From NCBI RefSeq assembly GCF_049651205.1, contig NZ_JBASBR010000017.1, forward strand, positions 1-47,193: a stretch of DNA of 47,193 bases, read 5' to 3'. Under the pieces are notes generated by a model. That model was not told the origin of the DNA. It searched no databases and was given only the letters and a program-made list of their open reading frames with translations. This stretch comes from Castellaniella sp049651205 (GTDB taxonomy: Bacteria; Pseudomonadota; Gammaproteobacteria; Burkholderiales; Burkholderiaceae_B). This document shows positions 8,221 through 16,494 of the stretch, one piece after another (positions within the stretch are counted from its first letter, which is position 1; every line of letters starts with the position of its first letter). The translations under genes and the position numbers were made by a program.

Positions 8221-8796
8221 ATGTCCCATACCCAACACGAAACCGCCATCGTCGATCCCGGCGCGCAGATTGGCGAAGGATCCCGCGTCTGGCATTTTGT
8301 CCACGTCTGCGGCGGCGCTCGAATCGGCGCCGGGGTGTCCCTGGGCCAGAACGTCTTTGTCGGCAACAAGGTCGTGATCGGCGACCGCTGCAAGATTCAG
8401 AACAACGTCTCCGTCTACGATAACGTTACCCTGGAAGAGGGCGTGTTCTGCGGCCCCAGCATGGTGTTCACCAACGTATACAACCCCCGATCCCTGATCG
8501 AGCGCAAGGACGAGTACCGCGACACCCTGGTCAAAAAGGGCGCCACCCTGGGCGCCAACTGTACCGTCGTGTGCGGCGTCACCATTGGGGAATATGCGTT
8601 CGTTGGGGCGGGCGCTGTCGTCAATAAAGACGTCAAGCCCTACGCCCTGATGGTTGGCGTGCCCGCCCGCCAGATCGGCTGGATGAGCGAACACGGCGAA
8701 CAACTGGCCCTGCCCCTGAGCGGCGATGGCGAAGCCATCTGCACTCATACCGGCGCCACCTACCGTCTGACCGACGGCCGCTGCGCCCGCCTTTGA
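8221..8796 (+). CDS. wbpD: UDP-2-acetamido-3-amino-2,3-dideoxyglucuronate N-acetyltransferase (WbpD/WlbB)
   Basis: A 191-residue left-handed beta-helix acetyltransferase built from hexapeptide repeats (IGEGSRVWHFVHVCGGARIGAG onwards, then VIGDRCKIQNNVSVYDN). It resembles WbpD of Pseudomonas aeruginosa and WlbB/BplB of Bordetella, which acetylate the 3-amino group of UDP-GlcNAc3NA with acetyl-CoA to give UDP-GlcNAc3NAcA. The VYNPRS and GVPARQIGWMSEHGE segments are typical of this subfamily. It is the first gene of the operon, 17 bases after the ops element, and is followed after 18 bases by the aminotransferase that makes its substrate. Cytoplasmic, probably a trimer by family. Confidence 0.9.
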   Translation: MSHTQHETAIVDPGAQIGEGSRVWHFVHVCGGARIGAGVSLGQNVFVGNKVVIGDRCKIQNNVSVYDNVTLEEGVFCGPSMVFTNVYNPRSLIERKDEYRDTLVKKGATLGANCTVVCGVTIGEYAFVGAGAVVNKDVKPYALMVGVPARQIGWMSEHGEQLALPLSGDGEAICTHTGATYRLTDGRCARL

Positions 8797-8814
8797 ACCC
8801 ACTAAAGCGAAACC

Positions 8815-9906
8815 ATGCAATTCGTCGACCTGCACGCCCAGTATCAACGCCTGAAATCCGATATCGATGCCGGCATCCAGCGTGTGCTGGCGCACGGCCA
8901 GTTCATCCTGGGGCCGGAAGTGGCACAACTGGAAGAACACTTGGCCAACTACACCGGCACCAAGCACTGCATCACCGTCGCCAACGGCACCGATGCCCTG
9001 CAGATCGCCCAGATGGCGCTGGGCATCAGCCCGGGCGACGAGGTCATCACCCCGGGCTTCACCTACATCGCCACCGCCGAGACCGTCGCACTGCTGGGCG
9101 CCAAGCCTGTCTACGTCGACATCGACCCGCGCACCTACACCCTGGATCCAGCCAAACTGGAAGCCGTCATCACCCCCCGCACCCGCGCCATCATCCCCGT
9201 GTCTCTGTACGGCCAGTGCGCCGACATGGATGCCATCAACGCGGTTGCCGCCAAACACGGTTTGACGGTCATCGAGGATGCGGCTCAAAGCCTGGGTGGC
9301 AGCTACAAAGGCCGCAAGAGCGGTAATCTATCCACGATTGCTTGTACCAGCTTTTTCCCCAGCAAGCCCCTGGGCTGCTACGGCGATGGCGGTGCGATCT
9401 TCACCAACGATGATGCCCTGGCCACCGTGCTGCGCCAGATTGCTCGCCACGGCCAGGATCGTCGCTATCACCACATCCGCGTCGGCGTGAACAGCCGCCT
9501 GGACACCCTGCAGGCCGCCATCCTGTTGCCGAAGCTGACCGTGCTGGATGACGAGATCGCCGCCCGCCAGCGCGTGGCGGACACCTACACCCGGCTGTTC
9601 AATGCGGCAGGTGTCCAGGCCACACCGGTCATCGAAGCCCACAACGTCTGCGCCTGGGCGCAGTACACCGTGCAGATCGATCAGCGCGATGCCGTGCAGG
9701 CCGCGCTGAAAGCCGCCGGTATCCCCACCGCAGTGCATTACCCCATCCCCCTCAATCGCCAGCCTGCCGTGGCGGACGACAGCGCCTCGCTGCCTGTCGG
9801 TGATGCTGTCGCCGAACGCGTCATGAGCCTGCCGATGCATCCGTATCTAGACGATGATGCCATCAGTCGCGTCGTCGATGCCGTGGCACAGTGCCTATCG
9901 GCCTGA
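8815..9906 (+). CDS. wbpE: UDP-2-acetamido-2-deoxy-ribo-hexuluronate aminotransferase (WbpE/WlbC)
   Basis: A 363-residue PLP enzyme of the DegT/DnrJ/EryC1 family. It aminates the 3-keto product of WbpB, with glutamate as donor, to UDP-GlcNAc3NA. Visible features are the ANGTDALQIAQ phosphate-binding stretch (about 57-67), Asp155 in IEDAAQSLGG, which contacts the pyridine nitrogen, and Lys184 in FFPSKPLG, the Schiff-base lysine. Length fits WbpE. In known systems WbpB and WbpE are coupled because the dehydrogenase recycles its NADH with 2-oxoglutarate, and both genes are present here with wbpB 37 bases downstream. High-GC codon use matches wbpD and wbpB. Confidence 0.92.
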   Translation: MQFVDLHAQYQRLKSDIDAGIQRVLAHGQFILGPEVAQLEEHLANYTGTKHCITVANGTDALQIAQMALGISPGDEVITPGFTYIATAETVALLGAKPVYVDIDPRTYTLDPAKLEAVITPRTRAIIPVSLYGQCADMDAINAVAAKHGLTVIEDAAQSLGGSYKGRKSGNLSTIACTSFFPSKPLGCYGDGGAIFTNDDALATVLRQIARHGQDRRYHHIRVGVNSRLDTLQAAILLPKLTVLDDEIAARQRVADTYTRLFNAAGVQATPVIEAHNVCAWAQYTVQIDQRDAVQAALKAAGIPTAVHYPIPLNRQPAVADDSASLPVGDAVAERVMSLPMHPYLDDDAISRVVDAVAQCLSA

Positions 9907-9943
9907 GCTGGAATCCCTTTTTCATCCAACCTAAACGAGAGAC

Positions 9944-10888
9944 ATGAAGAACTTCGCTCTGATCGGCGCCGCCGGCTATATCGCCCCGCGCCATATGAAA
10001 GCTATTAAAGACACCGGTAATCGCCTGGTGGCGGCCCTGGATCCCAATGATTCCGTAGGAATTATTGACAGCCACTTCCCGGATGCGGAGTTTTTCACGG
10101 AATTCGAGCGCTTCGACCGCCATATCGACAAGATGCGCCGGTCCGATAAGTCGGAAAACATTGATTATGTCTCCATCTGTTCGCCCAACTACCTGCACGA
10201 TTCGCACATGCGTTTCGCCCTGCGATCCGGGGCGGATGCCATCTGCGAAAAGCCGCTGGTCCTGAATTCCTGGAACATCGATGGTCTGCAGGATATCGAG
10301 CGCGACACGGGCCGCAAGGTCAATACCATCCTGCAATTGCGGGTGCACCCGGCCATCGTGGCGCTGCGAAACCAGGTGGCCGCCCAGAAAAAGGATGCCA
10401 AACACGAGGTCGACCTGACCTATATCACGTCTCGCGGTCATTGGTACCTGCAGTCCTGGAAGGGCGATGTGAAGAAATCCGGCGGCATTGCCACCAATAT
10501 TGGCGTGCACTTCTTCGATATGCTGCATTACATCTTCGGCGAACTGCAAGCCAATGTGGTCCACGCTAATGCGGAAACCCATGCGGCCGGCTATCTGGAA
10601 TATGAACACGCACGGGTGCGCTGGTTCCTGTCCGTGGATTATGCGGATGTACCGGAAGCGCAAAGGGCTGTGGGCCAGCGCACGTACCGGTCCATCACTG
10701 TGGATGGCCAGGAAATCGAGTTCTCGGGCGGTTTCACCGACCTGCATACGCGCAGCTACGAGGAAATTCTGGCTGGTCGTGGCTTCGGGCTGGAGGAAAA
10801 CCGCACGGCCATTGAAACCGTATCGGCGATCCGCAATGCGTCGTTGGCTCCCTTGACAGGGGACTATCACCCCTTCCTGAAAAAATGA
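9944..10888 (+). CDS. wbpB: UDP-N-acetylglucosaminuronate 3-dehydrogenase (WbpB/WlbA)
   Basis: A 314-residue Gfo/Idh/MocA-family oxidoreductase. The N-terminal Rossmann fold starts FALIGAAGYIAPRHMKAI; the CEKPLVL motif (about 101-107) supplies the conserved Glu-Lys-Pro, and GVHFFDMLHYIFG marks the C-terminal sugar-binding domain. WbpB oxidises C3 of UDP-GlcNAcA so that WbpE can aminate it. Its own substrate needs a UDP-GlcNAc 6-dehydrogenase (WbpA), which is not in the window. The stop overlaps the next start by 4 bases (ATGA), so translation is probably coupled with the MarR-type gene. A GAGAG ribosome site precedes the ATG. Confidence 0.92.
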   Translation: MKNFALIGAAGYIAPRHMKAIKDTGNRLVAALDPNDSVGIIDSHFPDAEFFTEFERFDRHIDKMRRSDKSENIDYVSICSPNYLHDSHMRFALRSGADAICEKPLVLNSWNIDGLQDIERDTGRKVNTILQLRVHPAIVALRNQVAAQKKDAKHEVDLTYITSRGHWYLQSWKGDVKKSGGIATNIGVHFFDMLHYIFGELQANVVHANAETHAAGYLEYEHARVRWFLSVDYADVPEAQRAVGQRTYRSITVDGQEIEFSGGFTDLHTRSYEEILAGRGFGLEENRTAIETVSAIRNASLAPLTGDYHPFLKK

Positions 10889-11217
10889 CTGCCGGCGTCT
10901 ACGAAGAAAGCCACCTGAAAGTTCTGCGTCTCCTGGAATCCGACCCGGGATTGAGCCAGCGCGACTTGTCCCAGGCGCTGGGCATCAGCCTGGGCAAGAC
11001 CAATTACTGCGTGCGCGCCCTGTTGGACAAAGGTCTGATCAAGATGCAGAACTTTCGCAATAGTGACAGGAAGCTGGGGTATGCTTACTTGCTGACCCCG
11101 GCTGGCATCGCAGCCAAAGCGGATCTGACCCGGAGCTTCCTGAAAATCAAGATGCAGGAATATGAAGCTCTGAAGCAGGAAATCGAGCAATTGAAGTCCG
11201 AAGCCGAACACTATTGA
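10885..11217 (+). CDS. MarR family EPS-associated transcriptional regulator
   Basis: A 110-residue winged-helix protein: VLRLLESDPGLSQRDLSQALGISLGKTNYCVRALLDKGLI is the helix-turn-helix, followed by the wing and KLGYAYLLTPAGIAAKADLT. The C-terminal third is a predicted coiled coil (KIKMQEYEALKQEIEQLKSE), probably for dimerisation. This small subfamily is regularly found inside exopolysaccharide and O-antigen clusters; its targets are not well known to me. Here it overlaps wbpB by 4 bases and lies before the acyltransferase, so it is part of the operon and may feed back on it. Confidence 0.85.
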   Translation: MTAGVYEESHLKVLRLLESDPGLSQRDLSQALGISLGKTNYCVRALLDKGLIKMQNFRNSDRKLGYAYLLTPAGIAAKADLTRSFLKIKMQEYEALKQEIEQLKSEAEHY

Positions 11218-11230
11218 AGCGGCCGAAGAC

Positions 11231-13123
11231 GTGAATCACCAGGTCATAAGATACCGGGCGGACATTGATGGGCTGCGTGCCGTCGCTGTCCTGTCCGTCC
11301 TGTTGTTTCATATCAACTTCAACTGGGTGCCAGGAGGGTACACCGGCGTCGATATTTTCTTCGTCATTTCCGGTTATCTGATCACCGGGATCATCGGACG
11401 AGAAATCGAGCAGGGTCGATTTTCCCTGCGGGCATTCTACGTTCGCCGGATCCGCCGCATTCTGCCGGTGTTCTACGTGGTGTTGGCCTGCTCTGCCGCG
11501 GCGGGGGCAGTCCTGTTGCTGCCAGCGGATCTTCATGCGTTCCTGGCATCTCTTCGACGCGCCTTGTACTTCACGGCGAACGTCTATTTTTCGAAGGATA
11601 GGGGATACTTCGACATCGCGGCAGATGAAAAGCCATTGCTGCACACTTGGTCTCTGTCGATCGAGGAGCAGTTCTATTTCATCTGGCCTTTGACCCTGCT
11701 GCTGTTCTATGCAATAGGTACACGGTTTTTCAAGCAGCGCAGGGTAGTGAACCAATCGGCGACGATTGCGCTGACCGCTTGTCTGGCCGTGGCGGGGATC
11801 GCCTATGCGCAGTGGATGCTGGTTCAGCATCCCGGCGAGACGCGCTGGTATTTCCTGCTGCAGACGCGATTCAGTGAATTGATGATAGGTGCGCTGATAG
11901 CTATCGTGCCTTTCAGATCGTCCAGCGCTGCATGGCGGCGAGCCATGGCTTGGTTGGGTGGTTTGCTAATCGCGCTGGGTTTGTTCGCTTTGACGAAGAA
12001 TTCCTTGTTTCCGGGGCTCAATGCGCTGTTGCCATGCACTGGGGCTGCTCTGCTGATCTATTCCGGCCAAGGTGTGGAGACGCCGACGTGGCCGCACGAG
12101 CTGCTGGCGCACCGGGCCATGGCCGGCCTGGGCCTGTTATCCTATTCCATGTACCTGTGGCACTGGCCTGTTCTGGCCTATATGCGGTATGTCTATGGCA
12201 GCTATGCTTTGCCATGGCTGTGGGTGGTGGGCGTCGTCGCGTCGACCATCGCGTTGTCGCTGCTTTCCTACCAATATGTGGAATGCCGCACCAAATCTCT
12301 GGCAGTGACGTTTCCCAGGGCATTTCTTGGAATCTTCCTGATTCCAGCTGCATTGCTGGCCGCATGCACCTATTGGGTGCAGGCTGTCAGGCCTGTCACG
12401 CCGCAGCCTGCGGAGCTGACCTCGTATGGAACTGACGTCTGCCATGGGAACTTCAGCAAGCGTTGTGTGCGGGGGGCTCCCGGAAAACAGCCGACCGTGC
12501 TGGTCATCGGGGATTCGCACGCAGCCGCCTTAAACGAGTTCATCGATGTGGTGGGACGCCATGAAGGCTGGGCTGCCCGAGTGCTGACCGCCAGCTCCTG
12601 TTCTCCAATGTTTGGTTATGACGAGAAAGTATTGCCATCGTGGGCGCAAAAGCCATGTGTCGATCTGAAGGCATATGTCTCCGACCACTATGCGGAGTAT
12701 GACGCTGTCGTCATCGCATCGTTCTGGGCGTATCAGCTTGGGATGACGGAAATCCAGGCAGATCCGCATTACTTGGATAGGTTGACGGAAACACTGCACA
12801 AGATATCGGTGTCAGTACCTGTGTATGTGGTTTCGGATGTGCCCAGACTGTCTGTGTCGCCATTCAGAGAGATATATTTTCAGCGGTTAGGGCTGAATGT
12901 GAAAAGGCCGTCTTCGAGAGTGACTATGCGCGCCAACAGCATCGTTCGTAACGTTGTTGAGAAGGTGGCAAATACACGGTGGATCGATTTGGGATCCACA
13001 TTGGCCAATTTTCAGCGAGGGGGCTATCAGGGCAAACCCACGTATTTCGATGAGCAGCATTTGAATGTATATGGGGCAAGGGAGTTGGGCGCACTATTTG
13101 TTAAAGATCATCGATTATTCTGA
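11231..13123 (+). CDS. O-acetyltransferase OafA-type (acyltransferase 3 plus SGNH domain)
   Basis: A 630-residue integral membrane protein. Residues about 8-385 are an acyltransferase-3 domain with about 10 membrane segments; it begins YRADIDGLRAVAVLSVLLFH, with His27, and carries the FFVISGYLITGII and SIEEQFYFIWP motifs. The C-terminal periplasmic part (about 395-630) is an SGNH hydrolase-like domain with GDSH (Ser429) and a late Asp-x-x-His (Asp607, His610). Such fusions move acetyl groups across the membrane and put them on O-antigen or other surface glycans. GTG start at 11231, 13 bases after the MarR gene. The sugar modified is unknown; acetylation of the O-antigen repeat is the likely role. 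Confidence 0.86.
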   Translation: MNHQVIRYRADIDGLRAVAVLSVLLFHINFNWVPGGYTGVDIFFVISGYLITGIIGREIEQGRFSLRAFYVRRIRRILPVFYVVLACSAAAGAVLLLPADLHAFLASLRRALYFTANVYFSKDRGYFDIAADEKPLLHTWSLSIEEQFYFIWPLTLLLFYAIGTRFFKQRRVVNQSATIALTACLAVAGIAYAQWMLVQHPGETRWYFLLQTRFSELMIGALIAIVPFRSSSAAWRRAMAWLGGLLIALGLFALTKNSLFPGLNALLPCTGAALLIYSGQGVETPTWPHELLAHRAMAGLGLLSYSMYLWHWPVLAYMRYVYGSYALPWLWVVGVVASTIALSLLSYQYVECRTKSLAVTFPRAFLGIFLIPAALLAACTYWVQAVRPVTPQPAELTSYGTDVCHGNFSKRCVRGAPGKQPTVLVIGDSHAAALNEFIDVVGRHEGWAARVLTASSCSPMFGYDEKVLPSWAQKPCVDLKAYVSDHYAEYDAVVIASFWAYQLGMTEIQADPHYLDRLTETLHKISVSVPVYVVSDVPRLSVSPFREIYFQRLGLNVKRPSSRVTMRANSIVRNVVEKVANTRWIDLGSTLANFQRGGYQGKPTYFDEQHLNVYGARELGALFVKDHRLF

Positions 13124-13140
13124 CGTAGCGATCACACCTT

Positions 13141-13262
13141 TCAAGTCAGGCGCCAGTGTGCTCCAAGGCCGCGCGCTAGGTGCAGGCGGTGAGTAGTGCT
13201 GTTGTAGCCTTTGATGTCAGTGAATGCGGCTCGGAAACAGCCCTTTTCGGTTCGCTCGTTTT
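13141..13262 (-). pseudogene. Possible remnant of a transposase C-terminus
   Basis: In the gap between the acyltransferase and wzx, the minus strand can be read as a short stretch ending FTDIKGYNSTTHRLHLARGL and a few more residues before a stop at 13141. The spacing of aromatic residue, Tyr-Asn and His resembles the end of IS3/IS481-type transposases (normally YYNxxRxHxxLGxxSP), but the Leu-Gly-x-x-Ser-Pro part is not kept. Weak; it may be chance. It lies where base composition shifts from GC-rich to AT-rich. Confidence 0.25.
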
Positions 13263-13326
13263 GGGTAATCGGAGCATCACTAAATCTATGCCTGAACTTG
13301 GTTTCTGAAAAATTAGTAAAGGATGA

Positions 13327-14574
13327 ATGATCTTGGAAGCTGTTGGGAAGAGCTATTGGCGCCAAGTTACATCAGTCTTCATGGGCGCCGCTGCAGCGCA
13401 AACAGTGCCGCTCGCTGGCTCCCTGGTTATTGCTCGCCTCTATGCTCCAAATGAGTTCGGGCTATATTCCACTTGGCTGGGTATTTCCTTAATACTGACA
13501 GTATGTGTTACTTGTCGCTTTGAGCATGCACTTGGTCTAGAACCTGATGGGGCTCCGCGCGAGAAGCTGGTTGTCTCAGCGCTATTTTTGATAGTTGCAA
13601 CGGCATTAGTGTTCCTACTAATAGCTACGCTACTCGCCACTTCTGGAAATGTGCCATATTGGAAGTTGCCTGCAGGGCTTACATTGCTGCTGGTTCCTAT
13701 GACCATGGGTGCTGGGTTCTCATCGGTATGGCAATCGTGGGCTGCGAACAATGGCGACGTCCGTAGCCTTTCCTATATTCGTATCTGGCTTGCTATCTGC
13801 GTTACTGTGCTGCAGATTGTGGTGGGTTGGCTCAGGCCAGACGCGACGGCGTTGGCGGCAGCCCAGGTTCTAGGCACTTGGGTAGCCGGTGTAATAAGCT
13901 ATCGCCGCCTTTCTATTCGGCATGGATTTCCTCGTAGCGCATCTCAAGCTTATTTGTGGATCGCCCGTTCGTTCAGACGCTATAAGAGATTCGCAATGTT
14001 ATCGCTTCCCGCAGATCTCATCAGCGCGGCCTCCGCACAGCTACCTGTCATTGTCTTAACGAGCCGATTTGGCCCGGAGATTGCTGGGTTTTATGCATTA
14101 GCTGCCCGTATGATGGGGGCGCCAGTTTCAACATTGGGCGGTGCTATAAGAGATGTCTTCAAGCGTTTTGCCAATGAAGAATATCGGTTGAGTGGTAATT
14201 GCAGGGGTACTTATTCGAGAACGTTTTTCTTGTTGTTGGTAGCGTCGGTGTTGATGGTGTTGGTTCTCTATCCTTTTTCTGAGGATTTGTTTTCAATTTT
14301 TTTTGGTGATAATTGGCGCATGGCAGGTACTGTGGTGACTTGGCTGCTGCCAATGTTTGCGTTGAGATTTATTTCCAGTCCGCTAAGTTATACATTTTAT
14401 ATTGTCCAAAAACAGAACGTAGATTTGATCTGGCAAATTTGTCTATTTTCGATGACGGTTAGTGCATTGACGTCTTTTGATGGCTATAAGGATTCTTTGA
14501 TTTATTATAGTGTCGGATATAGTGTTTTATATATATTCTATGTAGGATTATCCAAAAAATACAGTAAGGGCTAA
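13327..14574 (+). CDS. wzx: O-antigen flippase Wzx (polysaccharide transporter family)
   Basis: A 415-residue protein with about 12 hydrophobic segments, of the MATE-like polysaccharide transporter fold. The N-terminus (SYWRQVTSVFMGAAAAQTVPLAGSL then ARLYAPNEFGLYSTW) is typical of Wzx: early helix followed by a short LYxPxxFGxYS-type motif. Wzx moves the undecaprenyl-linked repeat unit to the periplasmic side. Base composition falls sharply within and after this gene, and codon use is unlike that of wbpDEB, consistent with separate origin. The start codon is ATG with a GTAAAGGATGA stretch upstream. Confidence 0.82.
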   Translation: MILEAVGKSYWRQVTSVFMGAAAAQTVPLAGSLVIARLYAPNEFGLYSTWLGISLILTVCVTCRFEHALGLEPDGAPREKLVVSALFLIVATALVFLLIATLLATSGNVPYWKLPAGLTLLLVPMTMGAGFSSVWQSWAANNGDVRSLSYIRIWLAICVTVLQIVVGWLRPDATALAAAQVLGTWVAGVISYRRLSIRHGFPRSASQAYLWIARSFRRYKRFAMLSLPADLISAASAQLPVIVLTSRFGPEIAGFYALAARMMGAPVSTLGGAIRDVFKRFANEEYRLSGNCRGTYSRTFFLLLVASVLMVLVLYPFSEDLFSIFFGDNWRMAGTVVTWLLPMFALRFISSPLSYTFYIVQKQNVDLIWQICLFSMTVSALTSFDGYKDSLIYYSVGYSVLYIFYVGLSKKYSKG

Positions 14575-14613
14575 TTCTTTCTTGTGCCTTATTAGTGAAA
14601 TATAAGTTGCTTA

Positions 14614-15909
14614 ATGACTATATATAAATTCATGGCGCGATATCTGTTGATTTCTTCAGCTGGCGGCTTGTTGTTTTTTTTGTATGTGAGTTTTATCCAG
14701 CCTAATAATTCTTACATGGGTATGGTGCCGCTTTCGTTGGATGCCCCATGGGTTTTCTTATGGACACTATGGAATGCGATTACGGCAATGCTCATGCCAC
14801 ATCGTTTGCGTAAACCATCAGACTGTTTTCCAATGATTTATTCATTGTTTGTGCTGATGACTGGTGCGGTGACATGGGGTGCCTCCGGAGTATTAAGTAT
14901 TGAGGATGGAGTGATACTTCTGACCTTTCTCGTGGCCTCGATAGTAGTGTATAAATTGTTTGTTGTTGGATGTGGCTATTTTATAAAAACCTGTTTTCCC
15001 ATACCCTATCTTGCAAATATATCATCGTATGCTGTTCCCGCGTTCGTGTTGCTGATGATTGGGGTTATGGCGGGCATTGCCTCCGGTCAGGTTGGTTCGT
15101 TTGGAATACAAGATTCATACGCACGGAGAATTTTAGGAAGAGAGAATTTTCCTGTTGGGGCTCCAGTTTCATACATATTCACAATGGTTTTAAATGGTGT
15201 AGCTCCATTTATCGCATTTTTTGGTGCCAGTAAAAAGAGATATTGGCTTCTGCTGCCAGCCTTTGCCTTCAGCATATATGCATACTGGTTGATTGGTACA
15301 AAAGCACCCGTATTGTCGGTGGCCTTGTTGGCCTATGTGGGCTATTATTTTCGCACATCGAGTAGGAGTCGCATTCCTATGGGGGTGCTATTATGCATAT
15401 TTTTATTGTTCCTAGTCGCTTCTGCGGAATATGTAATTACTGGCTATTCTTACATTGCAGACTATTTCGTCCGCCGGGCCTTTGCTGTCACGGGTCAGTT
15501 GCAGGGTGTTTATGCCAACTATATATTGCATAGTATGGATTTCGCCGAGTGGATGATTGGATCTTCCTCATTGAAAGGCCAGGCGGTTAGTTTGTTCATT
15601 GGTCAGCTGTATTTTAGGAATGAATATACAAATGCCAATACAAACATGCTGCTATATACGCTGGTTCAGCAGGGGGTGATAGGCTGGGCAGTGGCGTTGT
15701 TATTTATCGCCGTGGTTTTTTCTATACTTGATCGTCTTTATATCGTACGAAATGCGCGTGAGGCGATGGGGGTTGGATTCCTTTATGCTCTCTTGTTAGC
15801 AGAGCAGAGTTATTCCACTGCTTTTGTAAGTTCCGGTGTAGGTGTAATTCTGGTGTTGATAATTTTTTTCCGATTAAAAAAGAAGGGATTCCCCTCTCTG
15901 TCAGCATAG
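14614..15909 (+). CDS. wzy: O-antigen polymerase Wzy, 3' end altered by an IS insertion
   Basis: A 431-residue protein with about 11-12 membrane segments and little else conserved, as usual for Wzy. It lies 39 bases after wzx in an AT-rich block. A large hydrophilic loop late in the chain contains YANYILHSMDFAEWMIGSSS and the region FRNEYTNANTNMLLYTLVQQG, similar in position to the periplasmic loop of Wzy proteins. The last codons (CTG TCA GCA TAG) are provided by the left end of the IS3-family element that begins at 15899, so the native C-terminus has been replaced by two or three residues. Across the IS, the original frame could have continued for about ten codons. Polymerase identity is by context and topology. 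Confidence 0.72.
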   Translation: MTIYKFMARYLLISSAGGLLFFLYVSFIQPNNSYMGMVPLSLDAPWVFLWTLWNAITAMLMPHRLRKPSDCFPMIYSLFVLMTGAVTWGASGVLSIEDGVILLTFLVASIVVYKLFVVGCGYFIKTCFPIPYLANISSYAVPAFVLLMIGVMAGIASGQVGSFGIQDSYARRILGRENFPVGAPVSYIFTMVLNGVAPFIAFFGASKKRYWLLLPAFAFSIYAYWLIGTKAPVLSVALLAYVGYYFRTSSRSRIPMGVLLCIFLLFLVASAEYVITGYSYIADYFVRRAFAVTGQLQGVYANYILHSMDFAEWMIGSSSLKGQAVSLFIGQLYFRNEYTNANTNMLLYTLVQQGVIGWAVALLFIAVVFSILDRLYIVRNAREAMGVGFLYALLLAEQSYSTAFVSSGVGVILVLIIFFRLKKKGFPSLSA

Positions 15910-15916
15910 TTGGAAC
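15899..15916 (+). repeat. Left terminal inverted repeat of the IS3-family element
   Basis: TGTCAGCATAGTTGGAAC matches the inverse of the right end at 17532-17549 in 15 of 18 positions. The differences are the three bases after TGTCA (GCA against AGG). Confidence 0.8.
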
Positions 15917-15969
15917 CTTTACTGATGTTAGAGTTTGAAGACCAACCCTGGGGCAGACAGAAGGTTCCC

Positions 15970-16494
15970 ATGAAATACCCACCAGAACGCCGCGAGGCGA
16001 TCCTTGCCAAGCTTGAAGCGCCCTACAACCGCACCGTGAATGATGTAGTTGCCGAAGAAGGCATCTCCACGGCCACCCTGTACGACTGGCGCAAGAGCGC
16101 CCGTGGCCGTGGTCGGTTGCGGCCAAACGCCGCACCGACCCCCGAGGGCTGGAATTCCCAAGAGAAGTTCCTGGCTGTCCTGGAGACAGCAGCCATGACC
16201 GAAGAAGACCTGGCTGAGTACTGTCGTCGTCTTGGCCTGTATCCGGAGCAGATCCGTCGCTGGCGAGCGAGCTGCGAACAGGCCAATGATCGTAGCGATA
16301 TGGCCGAGGCTCGCACAAACACAGTCTCCAAGGCCGAACGCAAACGCATCAAGGAGTTGGGGCGTGAGTTGCGCCGCAAGGATGCCGCGCTTGCCGAGAC
16401 CACGGCGCTGCTGGTCTTAAGAAAAAAAGTCCAGGCGATCTGGGGGGGGGCGAGGAAAAATGACCAATGCCACAGATCGCCGCCGAATCCTTGA
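15970..16494 (+). CDS. IS3-family transposase OrfA (helix-turn-helix), end altered at a G-run
   Basis: A 174-residue frame from ATG 15970 (MKYPPERREAILAKLEAPYN). It has an N-terminal helix-turn-helix (VNDVVAEEGISTATLYDWRKSA), a second one (EYCRRLGLYPEQIRRWRASCEQA), and a C-terminal coiled coil with RKDAALAETTALLVLRKK, as in IS3-type OrfA proteins. Near the end the frame crosses nine consecutive G (16442-16450). With seven or ten G it would stop at GEEK in an ATGA that overlaps the orfB start, the classical OrfA/OrfB arrangement; with nine it runs on to residues NDQCHRSPPNP inside orfB. With eight G it would fuse in frame to OrfB. Confidence 0.78.
   Translation: MKYPPERREAILAKLEAPYNRTVNDVVAEEGISTATLYDWRKSARGRGRLRPNAAPTPEGWNSQEKFLAVLETAAMTEEDLAEYCRRLGLYPEQIRRWRASCEQANDRSDMAEARTNTVSKAERKRIKELGRELRRKDAALAETTALLVLRKKVQAIWGGARKNDQCHRSPPNP
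16442..16450 (+). repeat. Nine-G homopolymer at the OrfA/OrfB junction
   Basis: Nine consecutive G sit directly before the orfB start. Tract length decides whether OrfA stops at its normal ATGA overlap, fuses to OrfB, or reads through. It can be a slippage site, a mutation, or a homopolymer error. Confidence 0.6.
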
